Source of the DNA: Amycolatopsis acididurans
GTDB lineage: Bacteria; Actinomycetota; Actinomycetes; Mycobacteriales; Pseudonocardiaceae
Assembly (NCBI RefSeq): GCF_012328925.1
Contig: NZ_JAAXLS010000006.1
Span: 186,001 to 250,000 of the forward strand
Reading direction: 5' to 3'
Length of the DNA stretch: 64,000 bases
Part shown: piece by piece, positions 28,323-36,294 of the stretch
Layout of the letters: each line of letters begins with the position of its first letter
Position numbering within the stretch: position 1 is the stretch's first letter
The notes under the pieces: model-generated
What the model was told of the DNA's origin: nothing
The model's input: the letters and a program-made list of their open reading frames with translations, nothing else
Database searches by the model: none
Made by a program: the position numbers and the translations under genes

Positions 28323-29791
28323 CTGGTGTGGTGTGTGCGCCGATGTACGTCGAGGCGGCCGCGTTGCGGGCGCCCGGCGTGCGGGTGCTGCACACGGGAA
28401 TGGGGCCGCGGCGCGCCGCGGAGTCGGCGAGCCGCTTCAAAAGCGGCACCCCGATTCTGGTCGCGGGGGTCGCCGGCGGGGTGACCGAAAGCGTACGGCC
28501 CGGTGATCTGGTCGTGGCGACGGAGATCGACGGACCGGACGGCCCGATCTCCTTGCCTTCGGCGCCGCTGCTGGCGGCGAGTCTGCGCCGGCTCGGGTTG
28601 ACGGTCCACTTGGGACCGATCGCCTCCTCGGAGGCGCTCGTCGATGGCGCGGATCGCACCCGGTTCGCCGAGCGGGGTGCGCTCGCGGTCGACATGGAGT
28701 CCGCGCAGTTCGCGTCGGTACCCGGTCCGCTGGCCGTGGTCCGCACCATTGTGGACACTCCGGAACATCCGTTGTTGCGGCCCGGCACGGTGTTGCGCGG
28801 TATCGGCGGGCTGCGGTCACTGCGCGCCGCCACGCCGGTGCTGCGCGAGTGGTGCGAGGCGGCGGGGCCGGGCGAGATCCTTCTGGCCAGTCCCCGGTCG
28901 TTCTGCGCCGGGGTGGACCGTGCGATCGAGATCGTGGAACGTGCGCTGGAACGGTACGGGGCGCCGGTGTACGTGCGGCGCCAGATCGTGCACAACGCGC
29001 ATGTCGTGCGGCGGCTGGAAGGCATGGGTGCGGTGTTCGTGCAGGAGGTCGAGGAGGTACCGGCGGGTGCCACGACGGTCCTCGCCGCGCACGGGGTCGC
29101 GCCCGCCGTGCGCGAGGCCGCGGCCGAACGCGACCTGAAGGTGATCGACGCGACGTGCCCGCTGGTCACCAAGGTGCACAACGAGGTCCGGCGGTACAGC
29201 TCCCGCGGTGACACGGTGTTCCTCATCGGGCACGCCGATCACGAGGAGGTCGAGGGAACCGTCGGGGAGGCGCCGGACAGCGTCGTCGTGGTGGAGGACG
29301 CCTCCGCGGCCGCGCACGTGCAGGTGCCGGATCCGCGACGGGTGGCCTACGCGATGCAGACAACACTCGCGGTGGACGAGGCGGAGGAGATCGCTTCGGT
29401 GCTGCGTAAGCGCTTTCCCGCGATGTCCGCGCCGCGGCGCGACGACATCTGTTACGCCACGACGAACCGGCAGCGCGCCATCCGCGCGGTCGCCGACAAC
29501 GCCGACCTCGTGCTCGTGGTCGGCTCGACCAACTCGTCCAACTCCAAACGGCTGGTCGAGGTGGCACAGCGGCAGGGTGCGCGTGCGCACCTGGTCGACG
29601 ATGTGTCCGAAGTGGACCTGCGATGGCTGGCAGGTGCCCGCACCATCGGGATCACGGCGGGGGCTTCGGCACCGCCGCATCTGGTCGAGGAACTGACCGG
29701 ATGCCTCGCCGGGATGGGCCGCAACTCGGTGCGGGACACGCAGGTCGCCGACGAAGACGTTCGATTCACACTACCCCGGGAGGTGGGATAA
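28319..29791 (+). CDS. Fusion of HpnG-like nucleosidase and IspH (HMBPP reductase)
   Basis: One 490-residue frame holds two enzymes. Residues 1-180 match the PNP/MTA-nucleosidase-like HpnG, which removes adenine from adenosylhopane: LVAGVAGGVTESVRPGDL and ALAVDMESAQFA. From about residue 184 the protein is a complete IspH, the last MEP-pathway enzyme that makes IPP and DMAPP: Cys196 (SFCAGVDRA), Cys280 (DATCPLVTKVHNEV) and Cys378 (DDICYATTNRQ) should bind the Fe-S cluster. No stop, frameshift or start signal separates them. It overlaps shc by four bases. The split point is clear; whether the halves channel substrates is unknown. Confidence 0.92.
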   Translation: MTGVVCAPMYVEAAALRAPGVRVLHTGMGPRRAAESASRFKSGTPILVAGVAGGVTESVRPGDLVVATEIDGPDGPISLPSAPLLAASLRRLGLTVHLGPIASSEALVDGADRTRFAERGALAVDMESAQFASVPGPLAVVRTIVDTPEHPLLRPGTVLRGIGGLRSLRAATPVLREWCEAAGPGEILLASPRSFCAGVDRAIEIVERALERYGAPVYVRRQIVHNAHVVRRLEGMGAVFVQEVEEVPAGATTVLAAHGVAPAVREAAAERDLKVIDATCPLVTKVHNEVRRYSSRGDTVFLIGHADHEEVEGTVGEAPDSVVVVEDASAAAHVQVPDPRRVAYAMQTTLAVDEAEEIASVLRKRFPAMSAPRRDDICYATTNRQRAIRAVADNADLVLVVGSTNSSNSKRLVEVAQRQGARAHLVDDVSEVDLRWLAGARTIGITAGASAPPHLVEELTGCLAGMGRNSVRDTQVADEDVRFTLPREVG

Positions 29792-29794
29792 GAC

Positions 29795-30799
29795 ATGGGT
29801 ATGCCGTTACGGCAGTCCATCAGGCTGGGGATGTTCCTGGCCAAGCAGAAGCTGCTCCGCAAGGAGAAGTACGCGATCCTGGTGGAGCTGGAGCCGCTGT
29901 TCGCGTGCAACCTGAAATGCGGTGGCTGCGGCAAGATCCAGCAGCCCGCGCACCTGCTCAAGCAGCGGATGCCGGTGCAGCAGGCGGTCGGTGCCGTGGA
30001 GGAGAGCGGCGCGCCGATGGTGTCGATCGCCGGTGGCGAGCCGCTGATGCATCCGCAGATCCACGAGATCACGCGGATCCTGCTGGAGCGCAACAAGATC
30101 GTGTTTCTGTGCACGAACGCGCTGCTGCTGCCCAAGCACATCCACAAGTTCAAGCCGCACCCGAACTTCACGTGGATGGTGCACATCGACGGCCTCGAGG
30201 ACAAGCACGACGCGTCGGTGCGCAAGGAAGGCGGTTTCCAGCAGGCCGTCGAGGCGATCAGGCTGGCGCAGTCCAAGGGCTTCAAGGTGATGACGAACAC
30301 GACGTTCTTCAACACCGACAGCCCGCAGGACGTGATCGACGTGCTCGACTACCTCAACGACGAGGTCAAGGTCGACAACATGCAGATCTCGCCCGGCTAC
30401 GCGTACGAGAAGGCGCCGGACCAGGAAAGCTTCCTGGGCGTGCAGCAGAGCCGCGAGCTGTTCAAGAAGGCGTTCGCCGAGGGGCGCCGCAAGAAGTGGC
30501 GGCTCAACCACTCGCCGGTGTTCCTGGACTTCATCGAGGGCAAGCGGGATCTCGAGTGCACGCCGTGGGGTATCCCGTCGTACTCGCTGCTGGGCTGGCA
30601 GCGGCCGTGCTACCTGCTCGACGACGGCTACGCCAAGACCTGGCGCGAGCTGATCGAGGAGACCGACTGGGACAAGTTCGGCCGCGGCAAGGACCCGCGC
30701 TGTGCCAACTGCATGGCCCACTGCGGTTATGAACCAACGGCGGTCATCGCCACCACCGGATCGCTGAAGGAAACCATCCGCGCAGCGGTGAGCGTCTGA
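29795..30799 (+). CDS. hpnH: Adenosyl-hopene transferase HpnH (radical SAM)
   Basis: Radical SAM enzyme of 334 residues that adds the 5'-deoxyadenosyl group to hopene, starting the C35 hopanoid side chain. The cluster motif is CNLKCGGC (Cys38, Cys42, Cys45). A C-terminal CANCMAHCGYEP and DLECTPWGIPSYS are typical of HpnH. It starts three bases after the HpnG-IspH stop with GGGAGG upstream and ends the hopanoid operon. Confidence 0.95.
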   Translation: MGMPLRQSIRLGMFLAKQKLLRKEKYAILVELEPLFACNLKCGGCGKIQQPAHLLKQRMPVQQAVGAVEESGAPMVSIAGGEPLMHPQIHEITRILLERNKIVFLCTNALLLPKHIHKFKPHPNFTWMVHIDGLEDKHDASVRKEGGFQQAVEAIRLAQSKGFKVMTNTTFFNTDSPQDVIDVLDYLNDEVKVDNMQISPGYAYEKAPDQESFLGVQQSRELFKKAFAEGRRKKWRLNHSPVFLDFIEGKRDLECTPWGIPSYSLLGWQRPCYLLDDGYAKTWRELIEETDWDKFGRGKDPRCANCMAHCGYEPTAVIATTGSLKETIRAAVSV

Positions 30800-31062
30800 C
30801 CGGAAAGCAAGGCACAACAGGAAAACGAAGCCGGCGGGATGACCGCACCTGCGGTGCGGCGCTGCCCTGAACCGGCGCCGGGTCGCTCGGCGGCGGTTCG
30901 GTCGTCGGCCGCCGGTAACCTCCTCCACCCCGATCCGCTGATCGTTGTACGCCGCGTTGTCCGGCTGAGGATCGGGGCGGGGGAGGCCTGGCGTGTGCTC
31001 GGCCTCGCCGTCGTTGCCGCTGCCTGCGTCTGCGTCCCGGGTGGTGTGGTCAGCGCGTTCGT
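30800..31062. other. Intergenic gap after hpnH
   Basis: No gene is supported here. It separates convergent hpnH and the minus-strand oxidoreductase. Arms CCCCGATCC (30928-30936) and GGATCGGGG (30969-30977) can pair over 9 bp with a 32-base loop, perhaps a weak bidirectional terminator; there is no T-run. Confidence 0.4.
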
Positions 31063-32034
31063 TCAGGGCAGCAGCAGAAGCTTCCCGGTGGTGCGACGGC
31101 CCTGGAGGTCTTCGTGGGCCTTGCGAGCGTCGGCGAGCGGGTACCTGCCTCCGATGCGGACTTTGAGCGAACCGTCCTGGACGGCGGCGAACAGTTCCCC
31201 GAAGCGCCAGTCGATTTCCTCGCGGGTTCGCACATAGTGCGCGCTGGTGGGGCGGGTCAGGTAAACCGAACCGGCCGCGTTGAGGCGCTGCGGGTCCACC
31301 GGCGGCACCGGGCCACTGGACGCGCCGAACAGCACGAGGAAGCCGCGCACGGCGAGGCTTGCCAGGCTGCCGTCGAAGGTCGTCTTGCCGACGCCGTCGT
31401 AAACGGCCGCGACACCTTCGCCGTCGGTGAGTTCACGGGTGGCCTCGGCGAAGTCCACCTGGTCGTACCGGATGACCTCGTCGGCGCCGGCCTCGCGCGC
31501 CAGTTGTTCCTTCTCCTCCGTCGACACCGTGCCGATGACGCGCGCACCCCGTGCCTTCGCGAGCTGTACCAGCAGCAGGCCGACACCGCCGGCCGCGGCG
31601 TGCACCAGGATCGTGTCGCCCTCCTTGACCGCATACGTCGACCGGACGAGGTAGTGCGCGGTCACGCCCTGCAGCATCGTCGCGGCGGCGGTCTCGTCGG
31701 GCACACCATCCGGCACGTGCACCGCGATCTTCGCCGGGACGAGGGCGCGCTGGGCGTAACCACCGAGATGCCCCTGCCACGCCACGCGATCCCCGGGCCG
31801 GAATCCGCTCACGTCCGGGCCCACCGCGGCGATGGTGCCCGCGCCCTCCATGCCGAGGGTGAGCGGCAGGTCCAGTTTGTACAGGCCGCTGCGGTGATAG
31901 GTGTCGATGTAGTTCACGCCCGCGGCCGCGACGTCGACCAGCAGCTCGCCGGGACCCGGATCGCCGGGATCGACGTCGGCGACCTCCAGCACCTCGGGAC
32001 CGCCGGTCTGCCGGATACGTACTGCCGTGGGCAT
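31063..32034 (-). CDS. Quinone oxidoreductase (zeta-crystallin type)
   Basis: Medium-chain dehydrogenase/reductase family protein, 323 residues, NADPH-dependent and zinc-free. Motifs: GVNYIDTYHRSGLY near residue 45, GMEGAGTIAAVGPDV near 70, and the cofactor motif VHAAAGGVGLLLVQLAKARGA. The ATG at 32034 has GAGGAGG five bases upstream. It is divergent from the small gene at 32113. The mycobacterial counterpart is called qor from the same neighbourhood. Confidence 0.93.
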   Translation of the reverse strand: MPTAVRIRQTGGPEVLEVADVDPGDPGPGELLVDVAAAGVNYIDTYHRSGLYKLDLPLTLGMEGAGTIAAVGPDVSGFRPGDRVAWQGHLGGYAQRALVPAKIAVHVPDGVPDETAAATMLQGVTAHYLVRSTYAVKEGDTILVHAAAGGVGLLLVQLAKARGARVIGTVSTEEKEQLAREAGADEVIRYDQVDFAEATRELTDGEGVAAVYDGVGKTTFDGSLASLAVRGFLVLFGASSGPVPPVDPQRLNAAGSVYLTRPTSAHYVRTREEIDWRFGELFAAVQDGSLKVRIGGRYPLADARKAHEDLQGRRTTGKLLLLP

Positions 32035-32100
32035 CTGTCCTCCTCGTGTTCGCCGTCTACCCGTACCAAGTCTCACACCGCACAAGTCGTTCCGCGTACC

Positions 32101-32106
32101 TAAGAT
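32101..32106 (+). promoter_or_regulatory. Possible -10 box for a leaderless transcript
   Basis: TAAGAT lies six bases before the GTG of the 107-residue gene, the spacing expected when transcription starts at the start codon. No clear -35 was identified. Confidence 0.45.
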
Positions 32107-32112
32107 GCCCAC

Positions 32113-32436
32113 GTGGCTGAAAACAACGAGACACCCTCGACCGAGAACACCCCGACCGCCAAGCAGGTCGCCGCGGCGCGACGCTTCGTCGCGCAGCACG
32201 GCAAGCCGTCGAAGGCCGTGGTCGAGAACATCGGCCGGGTGGGCGCACGCGTGGTGCTCGTCGGCAAGGACGGCGCGCTGGGCGATGTGATCGTCAAGGG
32301 CCCGGCCGCCGGTGAGGCGCTGGTCGAGGCCGTCGAGGATCTCGAAACGGCCGAATGGGACGCCGCGACCGTCGGCGCGACCGTGATCGGGGCCGCGCAC
32401 CGGCGCCGCATGGCCGGACCGCGGGCGCGCCGGTAA
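32113..32436 (+). CDS. Small conserved hypothetical protein
   Basis: A 107-residue protein of unknown function. It has a hydrophilic Glu/Thr-rich N-terminus (about 1-16), an amphipathic segment KQVAAARRFVAQHGKPSKAV, a hydrophobic stretch VGARVVLVGKDGALGDVIVK, and a basic C-terminus RRRMAGPRARR. The start is GTG with no ribosome site, but TAAGAT lies six bases upstream (32101-32106) as a good -10 box, so the mRNA is probably leaderless. It is divergent from qor and convergent with the desaturase. Confidence 0.7.
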   Translation: MAENNETPSTENTPTAKQVAAARRFVAQHGKPSKAVVENIGRVGARVVLVGKDGALGDVIVKGPAAGEALVEAVEDLETAEWDAATVGATVIGAAHRRRMAGPRARR

Positions 32437-32466
32437 GGACGCCGCGCCCGCTGGTGGCCGCTGCGG

Positions 32467-33402
32467 TCAGGCGGGCTTCACGCGCTTGGCGGCCAGGCGT
32501 TCCGGCTTCGGCCAGCGGACGTCATGGGCGAGCCGCAGCTTCTCGAACGTCCAGATCACCCGTGCCGACACGTCGACCTGGCCGCGCAGCACCCCGTGCC
32601 TCGCGCAGGTCGGGTCGGCGTGGTGCGAGTTGTGCCACGACTCACCCATGGACAGGATCGCCAGCGGCCAGAAGTTCGCGGCCTTGTCCCGGCTGGCGAA
32701 CGGCCGGTCGCCGATCAGGTGGCAGATCGAGTTGACCGACCAGGTGACGTGGTGCAGGAACGCGATTCGCACCAGCCCGGCCCAGAAGAACGCGGTGACC
32801 GCGCCCCACCACGACCAGGTCAGCAGGCCGCCCAGCACGGCGGGCAGCGCGAGGCTCAGCGTGATCCACAGCCAGAAGTAGCGGTTGACGAGGCGGAGGT
32901 CCTTGTCGGCCACCAGATCCGGTGCGAAGCGGTCGTAGTTGGTGACCTCGCTGCGGAACATCCAGCCCATGTGCGCGTGCCAGAACCCGCGCAGCAGCGC
33001 GGCGGGCGAGGTACCGAACAGCCACGGGGAGTGCGGATCGCCCTCGCGGTCGGCGAACGCGTGGTGGCGGCGATGGCTGGCGACCCAGAAGATCACCGAA
33101 CCCTGCACGGCCATGCTGCCGGCGATGGCCAGCGCGATCCGCAGCGGGCGGACCGCCTTGAACGCGCCGTGCGTGAAGTAGCGGTGGTAGCCGACGGTGA
33201 CGCCGAGCGTGCCCAGCACGTAGAACAGCGCGGCCAGCCCCAGATCGACCCAGTTCAGCCCCCAGCCCCAGGCGAACGGCAACGCGGCGACCAGCGCGAC
33301 GAAGGGGACCAGCAGGAAGGTCTTGAGCACGATCATCTGACCGGCTGAGCGGCGATGCGAGATCAGGGGTTTCGCGGCGGTTCGCACGTCGGCGGTACTC
33401 AT
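32467..33402 (-). CDS. Membrane fatty acid desaturase
   Basis: Acyl-lipid/acyl-CoA delta-9-type desaturase of 311 residues with the three histidine boxes HRYFTH, HRRHH and HNSHH that bind the di-iron centre, and four or so membrane segments. It introduces a double bond in a membrane acyl chain. The ATG at 33402 (MSTADVRT) is preferred because it is closer to a GAGG site than an ATG 13 codons upstream. Convergent with the 107-residue gene. Confidence 0.93.
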   Translation of the reverse strand: MSTADVRTAAKPLISHRRSAGQMIVLKTFLLVPFVALVAALPFAWGWGLNWVDLGLAALFYVLGTLGVTVGYHRYFTHGAFKAVRPLRIALAIAGSMAVQGSVIFWVASHRRHHAFADREGDPHSPWLFGTSPAALLRGFWHAHMGWMFRSEVTNYDRFAPDLVADKDLRLVNRYFWLWITLSLALPAVLGGLLTWSWWGAVTAFFWAGLVRIAFLHHVTWSVNSICHLIGDRPFASRDKAANFWPLAILSMGESWHNSHHADPTCARHGVLRGQVDVSARVIWTFEKLRLAHDVRWPKPERLAAKRVKPA

Positions 33403-33525
33403 CGGGGGCAACCTCACTCCGTTCGGGATCAAAGCGGACATTCCGCCCTCCCGGTCAAGAGCCTAGTGTCCGGTTCTGGCGCGCACGCCGCCATGGCGTT
33501 ACAGCCTAATGACCGGCGGCCAACC

Positions 33526-34503
33526 TCATCCTGTCGCCGTGAGTTCTTCCCGGTCGGCCGAAGCTACCCCACGTTCGCCGGCCACACCCCGGTCGCGCGA
33601 GGCACACCACAGTGCCGCCGTGGACACGATCACCAGCGCGGAGCCGAGAACGTGAAGCGACACAAGCGCTTCCGGCACCCCGAGCGCGTACTGGACGGAA
33701 CCCAGCGCGCCCTGCGCCAGTGCGACGATCCACACGGCGGAATACCGCTTCCACAACCGCTTCGGCGCGTTGCCGCGTAGCAGTGCGAGCCCGAACATGG
33801 TCAGCACGAGCAGGTACACCACGAGCAGTCCACCGTGGATCTGCGCGAGCGTCTCGATCGGCGCGTCGAGCCGGTGCGTCTCGGGGTCGCCGCCGTGCGG
33901 GCCCGCACCGGTGACCGTGGTGCCCGCGATCAGGATCGCCCACATCGCCACGACAAGCGTCACCAGCAATCCGCGCGCGATCGGCGGGACCAGCCAGCGC
34001 GGCTTGTCGTCGCCCTCGGTGAACGCGTGCAGCAGCAGCACGGCCAGCCAGATCAGCGGTGTGGACACCAGGAAGTGGATCGCGACGGTCCACCATTCCA
34101 GCTTCGCGAGCACGGTCATGCCGCCCACGACGGCCTGCAGCACCACGCCGGCCGGCATCGTCCACGCCAGCGCGACCAGGCGGCGCCGGTGCGGCTGGTC
34201 GATGGCCAGGCGCCACGCGGTGATCACGGCGAGCGCGGCGACCACGATCACGACGCCGGTGATCAGCCGGTTGCCGAACTCGATCCACTGGTGGAGACCG
34301 GCGTATTCCGGATGCTCGACGGGGACCATGCTGCCGGGCTGGCACTGCGGCCAGGTGCGGCACCCGAGCCCGGAGCCGGTGACCCGGACGACCGAACCGG
34401 TCACGCCGATCCCGGCCTGCGCCACGACCGCCGCGATGCCGACCGACTTCTGGACGGTCCGCGACGGAAGGGGCAACCGGGCGACGAGAGACGTCAAGAA
34501 CAC
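33526..34503 (-). CDS. ctaA: Heme A synthase (COX15/CtaA)
   Basis: Membrane enzyme that converts heme O to heme A for cytochrome aa3 oxidase. The 325-residue protein has about eight hydrophobic helices. A conserved Cys-containing loop GLGCRTWPQCQPG and His-bearing helix segments (HQWIEFGNR, IHFLVSTPL, QIHGGLLVVY, LHVLGSAL) match the four heme ligands of the family. The start is GTG. It lies 58 bp after the ABC permease and precedes the desaturase. ctaB is 20 kb upstream. Confidence 0.94.
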   Translation of the reverse strand: MFLTSLVARLPLPSRTVQKSVGIAAVVAQAGIGVTGSVVRVTGSGLGCRTWPQCQPGSMVPVEHPEYAGLHQWIEFGNRLITGVVIVVAALAVITAWRLAIDQPHRRRLVALAWTMPAGVVLQAVVGGMTVLAKLEWWTVAIHFLVSTPLIWLAVLLLHAFTEGDDKPRWLVPPIARGLLVTLVVAMWAILIAGTTVTGAGPHGGDPETHRLDAPIETLAQIHGGLLVVYLLVLTMFGLALLRGNAPKRLWKRYSAVWIVALAQGALGSVQYALGVPEALVSLHVLGSALVIVSTAALWCASRDRGVAGERGVASADREELTATG

Positions 34504-34561
34504 GCATCCGAGGATAGGCGCGGGACTTTGGTCCCGCCGACATGGGCCCCGGCGAAACCGC

Positions 34562-35347
34562 TCAGGTCAGGCGCGTCGTGCGCGTCGCGACCGCACCGGC
34601 GAGCACGCCCCAGCCGACGAGCACCGCGACGGGTTCCCATGCCAGAACGCCGTTCACCAGCGCCTCACGCAGCCCCTCGGCGAGCGCGCCCGAGGGCAGC
34701 AACTCGACGATCTGCGCGGCGGCGGAGGGCATCGCCGACGGCGCGAGCAGGATGCCGCCCGCCAGCAGCAGCACGAACCACACGATGTTGGCCAGCGCCA
34801 GCACCGCCTCCGCGCGCAGCGAACCGCCGAGCAGCACGCCGAGCGCGCCGAACGCGAGCGTGCCGAGCACCAGCAGCAGCACCGCCTCGGCGAGCCCGGC
34901 GCCCGAGGGTGACCAGCCGAGCAGTGCCGCCACGATGCCGAGCACGATGACCTGCAGCAGCACCACGACCAGTGCCGCGACCATCCGGCCGGCCACCAGC
35001 AGCCAGCGCGGCAGCGCGGTGGCGGACAGCCGCTTGAGCACCCCGTAGCGCCGGTCGAAGCCGAGCGCGATGGCCTGCCCGGTGAAGGCCGAGGACATCA
35101 CCGCCAGCGCGAAGATCCGCGGGGTTACCCAGTCCACTTTGGACACGCCCTTGAGGTCGCCGGTGGGCAGGATGTCCAGCAGTGTCAGGCCGATCAGCAG
35201 GGCGAGCGGGATGAGCAGGGTGAGCAGGATCTGCTCGCCGTGGCGCAACGTGAGCGAAGTCTCGACCCTGGCGTGCGTGAGCAGCATCCGGCCGCGTTTG
35301 CCCGCGCCCGGTTTCGGCGTGAAAGTGCCCGGTGCGAACGTGGTCAT
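34562..35347 (-). CDS. ABC-2 type transporter permease
   Basis: Membrane subunit of 261 residues with six hydrophobic segments and the ABC-2 family arrangement (ALGFDRRYGVLKRLSATALP between helices 2 and 3). It pairs with the ATPase at 35344-36279, which overlaps it by four bases. The same pair lies next to ctaA and mptB in mycobacteria, where cargo is not established. It could export a lipid, glycan or drug. Confidence 0.88.
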   Translation of the reverse strand: MTTFAPGTFTPKPGAGKRGRMLLTHARVETSLTLRHGEQILLTLLIPLALLIGLTLLDILPTGDLKGVSKVDWVTPRIFALAVMSSAFTGQAIALGFDRRYGVLKRLSATALPRWLLVAGRMVAALVVVLLQVIVLGIVAALLGWSPSGAGLAEAVLLLVLGTLAFGALGVLLGGSLRAEAVLALANIVWFVLLLAGGILLAPSAMPSAAAQIVELLPSGALAEGLREALVNGVLAWEPVAVLVGWGVLAGAVATRTTRLT

Positions 35348-36279
35348 GAGCGCAGCTCCCGCCCGGTCAGTTCGAGGAAGACCTCTTCCAGGTCACGCTT
35401 GCCGACGTGCAGCTCCTCGGCCAGCACGCCCTGTTGCGCGCACCAGGACGTCACCGTCGACACCACCTGCGGGTCGACGTGCCCGGCCACCTGGTAGCTG
35501 CCGGGCGAGGACTCCTGCACCTGGTAGCCCTCGGGCAGCGCGGCGGCGAGCAGCTCGGTGTTGAGTCCCGGCCGGGCCTTGAACCGCAGCTGCGCCGCGT
35601 CGCCGTCCTCGGCGGTGAGCGCGGCCGGCGTGCCCTCGGCGATCACCTGGCCGTGGTCGATGATCACCACGTCGTCGGCCAGTGCTTCGGCTTCCTCCAT
35701 GAGGTGTGTGGTGAGCAGGACGCTGACCCCGTCGGCCCGCAGCGCGGACAGCAGATCCCACACCAGGCGGCGGGCCTGCGGGTCCATGCCCGCGGTCGGC
35801 TCGTCGAGGAACACCAGCTCCGGCCTGCCGACCAATGCGCACGCCAGCGACAGCCGTTGCTGCTGACCGCCGGAGAGCCGCTTGAACGGGGTTCGGCGTG
35901 CCGAGGCGAGGCCGAGAATCTCCAGCAGCCACGCGGGATCCAGCGGTTCGGCGGCACACGAGGCGACCAGGCTCAGCATCTCCCCGGCGTGCACGCCGGG
36001 ATACGCTCCGCCGCCCTGGGGCATCACGCCGATCCTCGGCCGCAGCGCGGCACCGTCGCGCACCGGGTCGAGGCCCAGCACGCGCACGGATCCGCTGTCC
36101 GGACGCAAGAATCCTTCACAGATTTCGACCGTGGTGGTCTTTCCAGCGCCGTTCGGCCCGAGCAGCGCGAGCAGACGGCCGCGGTCCATCTTCAGGTCCA
36201 GGCCGTCGACGGCGGTTTTGGGGCCGTAGCGCTTCACCAGCCCGGTGATCTCGACGGCAGGTGTGCTCACGACATGCAA
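35344..36279 (-). CDS. ABC transporter ATP-binding protein
   Basis: ATPase of 311 residues: Walker A LLGPNGAGKTTTVE, signature LSGGQQQRLSLA, Walker B LVFLDEPTAGMDPQ, and the switch His in LLTTHLMEEAEAL. A C-terminal extension after residue 220 is typical of ABC-2 exporters. The ATG at 36279 is used here; a GTG three codons later (MSTPAVEI) is equally plausible. Forms a complex with the permease encoded downstream. Confidence 0.93.
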   Translation of the reverse strand: MHVVSTPAVEITGLVKRYGPKTAVDGLDLKMDRGRLLALLGPNGAGKTTTVEICEGFLRPDSGSVRVLGLDPVRDGAALRPRIGVMPQGGGAYPGVHAGEMLSLVASCAAEPLDPAWLLEILGLASARRTPFKRLSGGQQQRLSLACALVGRPELVFLDEPTAGMDPQARRLVWDLLSALRADGVSVLLTTHLMEEAEALADDVVIIDHGQVIAEGTPAALTAEDGDAAQLRFKARPGLNTELLAAALPEGYQVQESSPGSYQVAGHVDPQVVSTVTSWCAQQGVLAEELHVGKRDLEEVFLELTGRELRS

Positions 36280-36294
36280 GCGTACGACCCCGGG

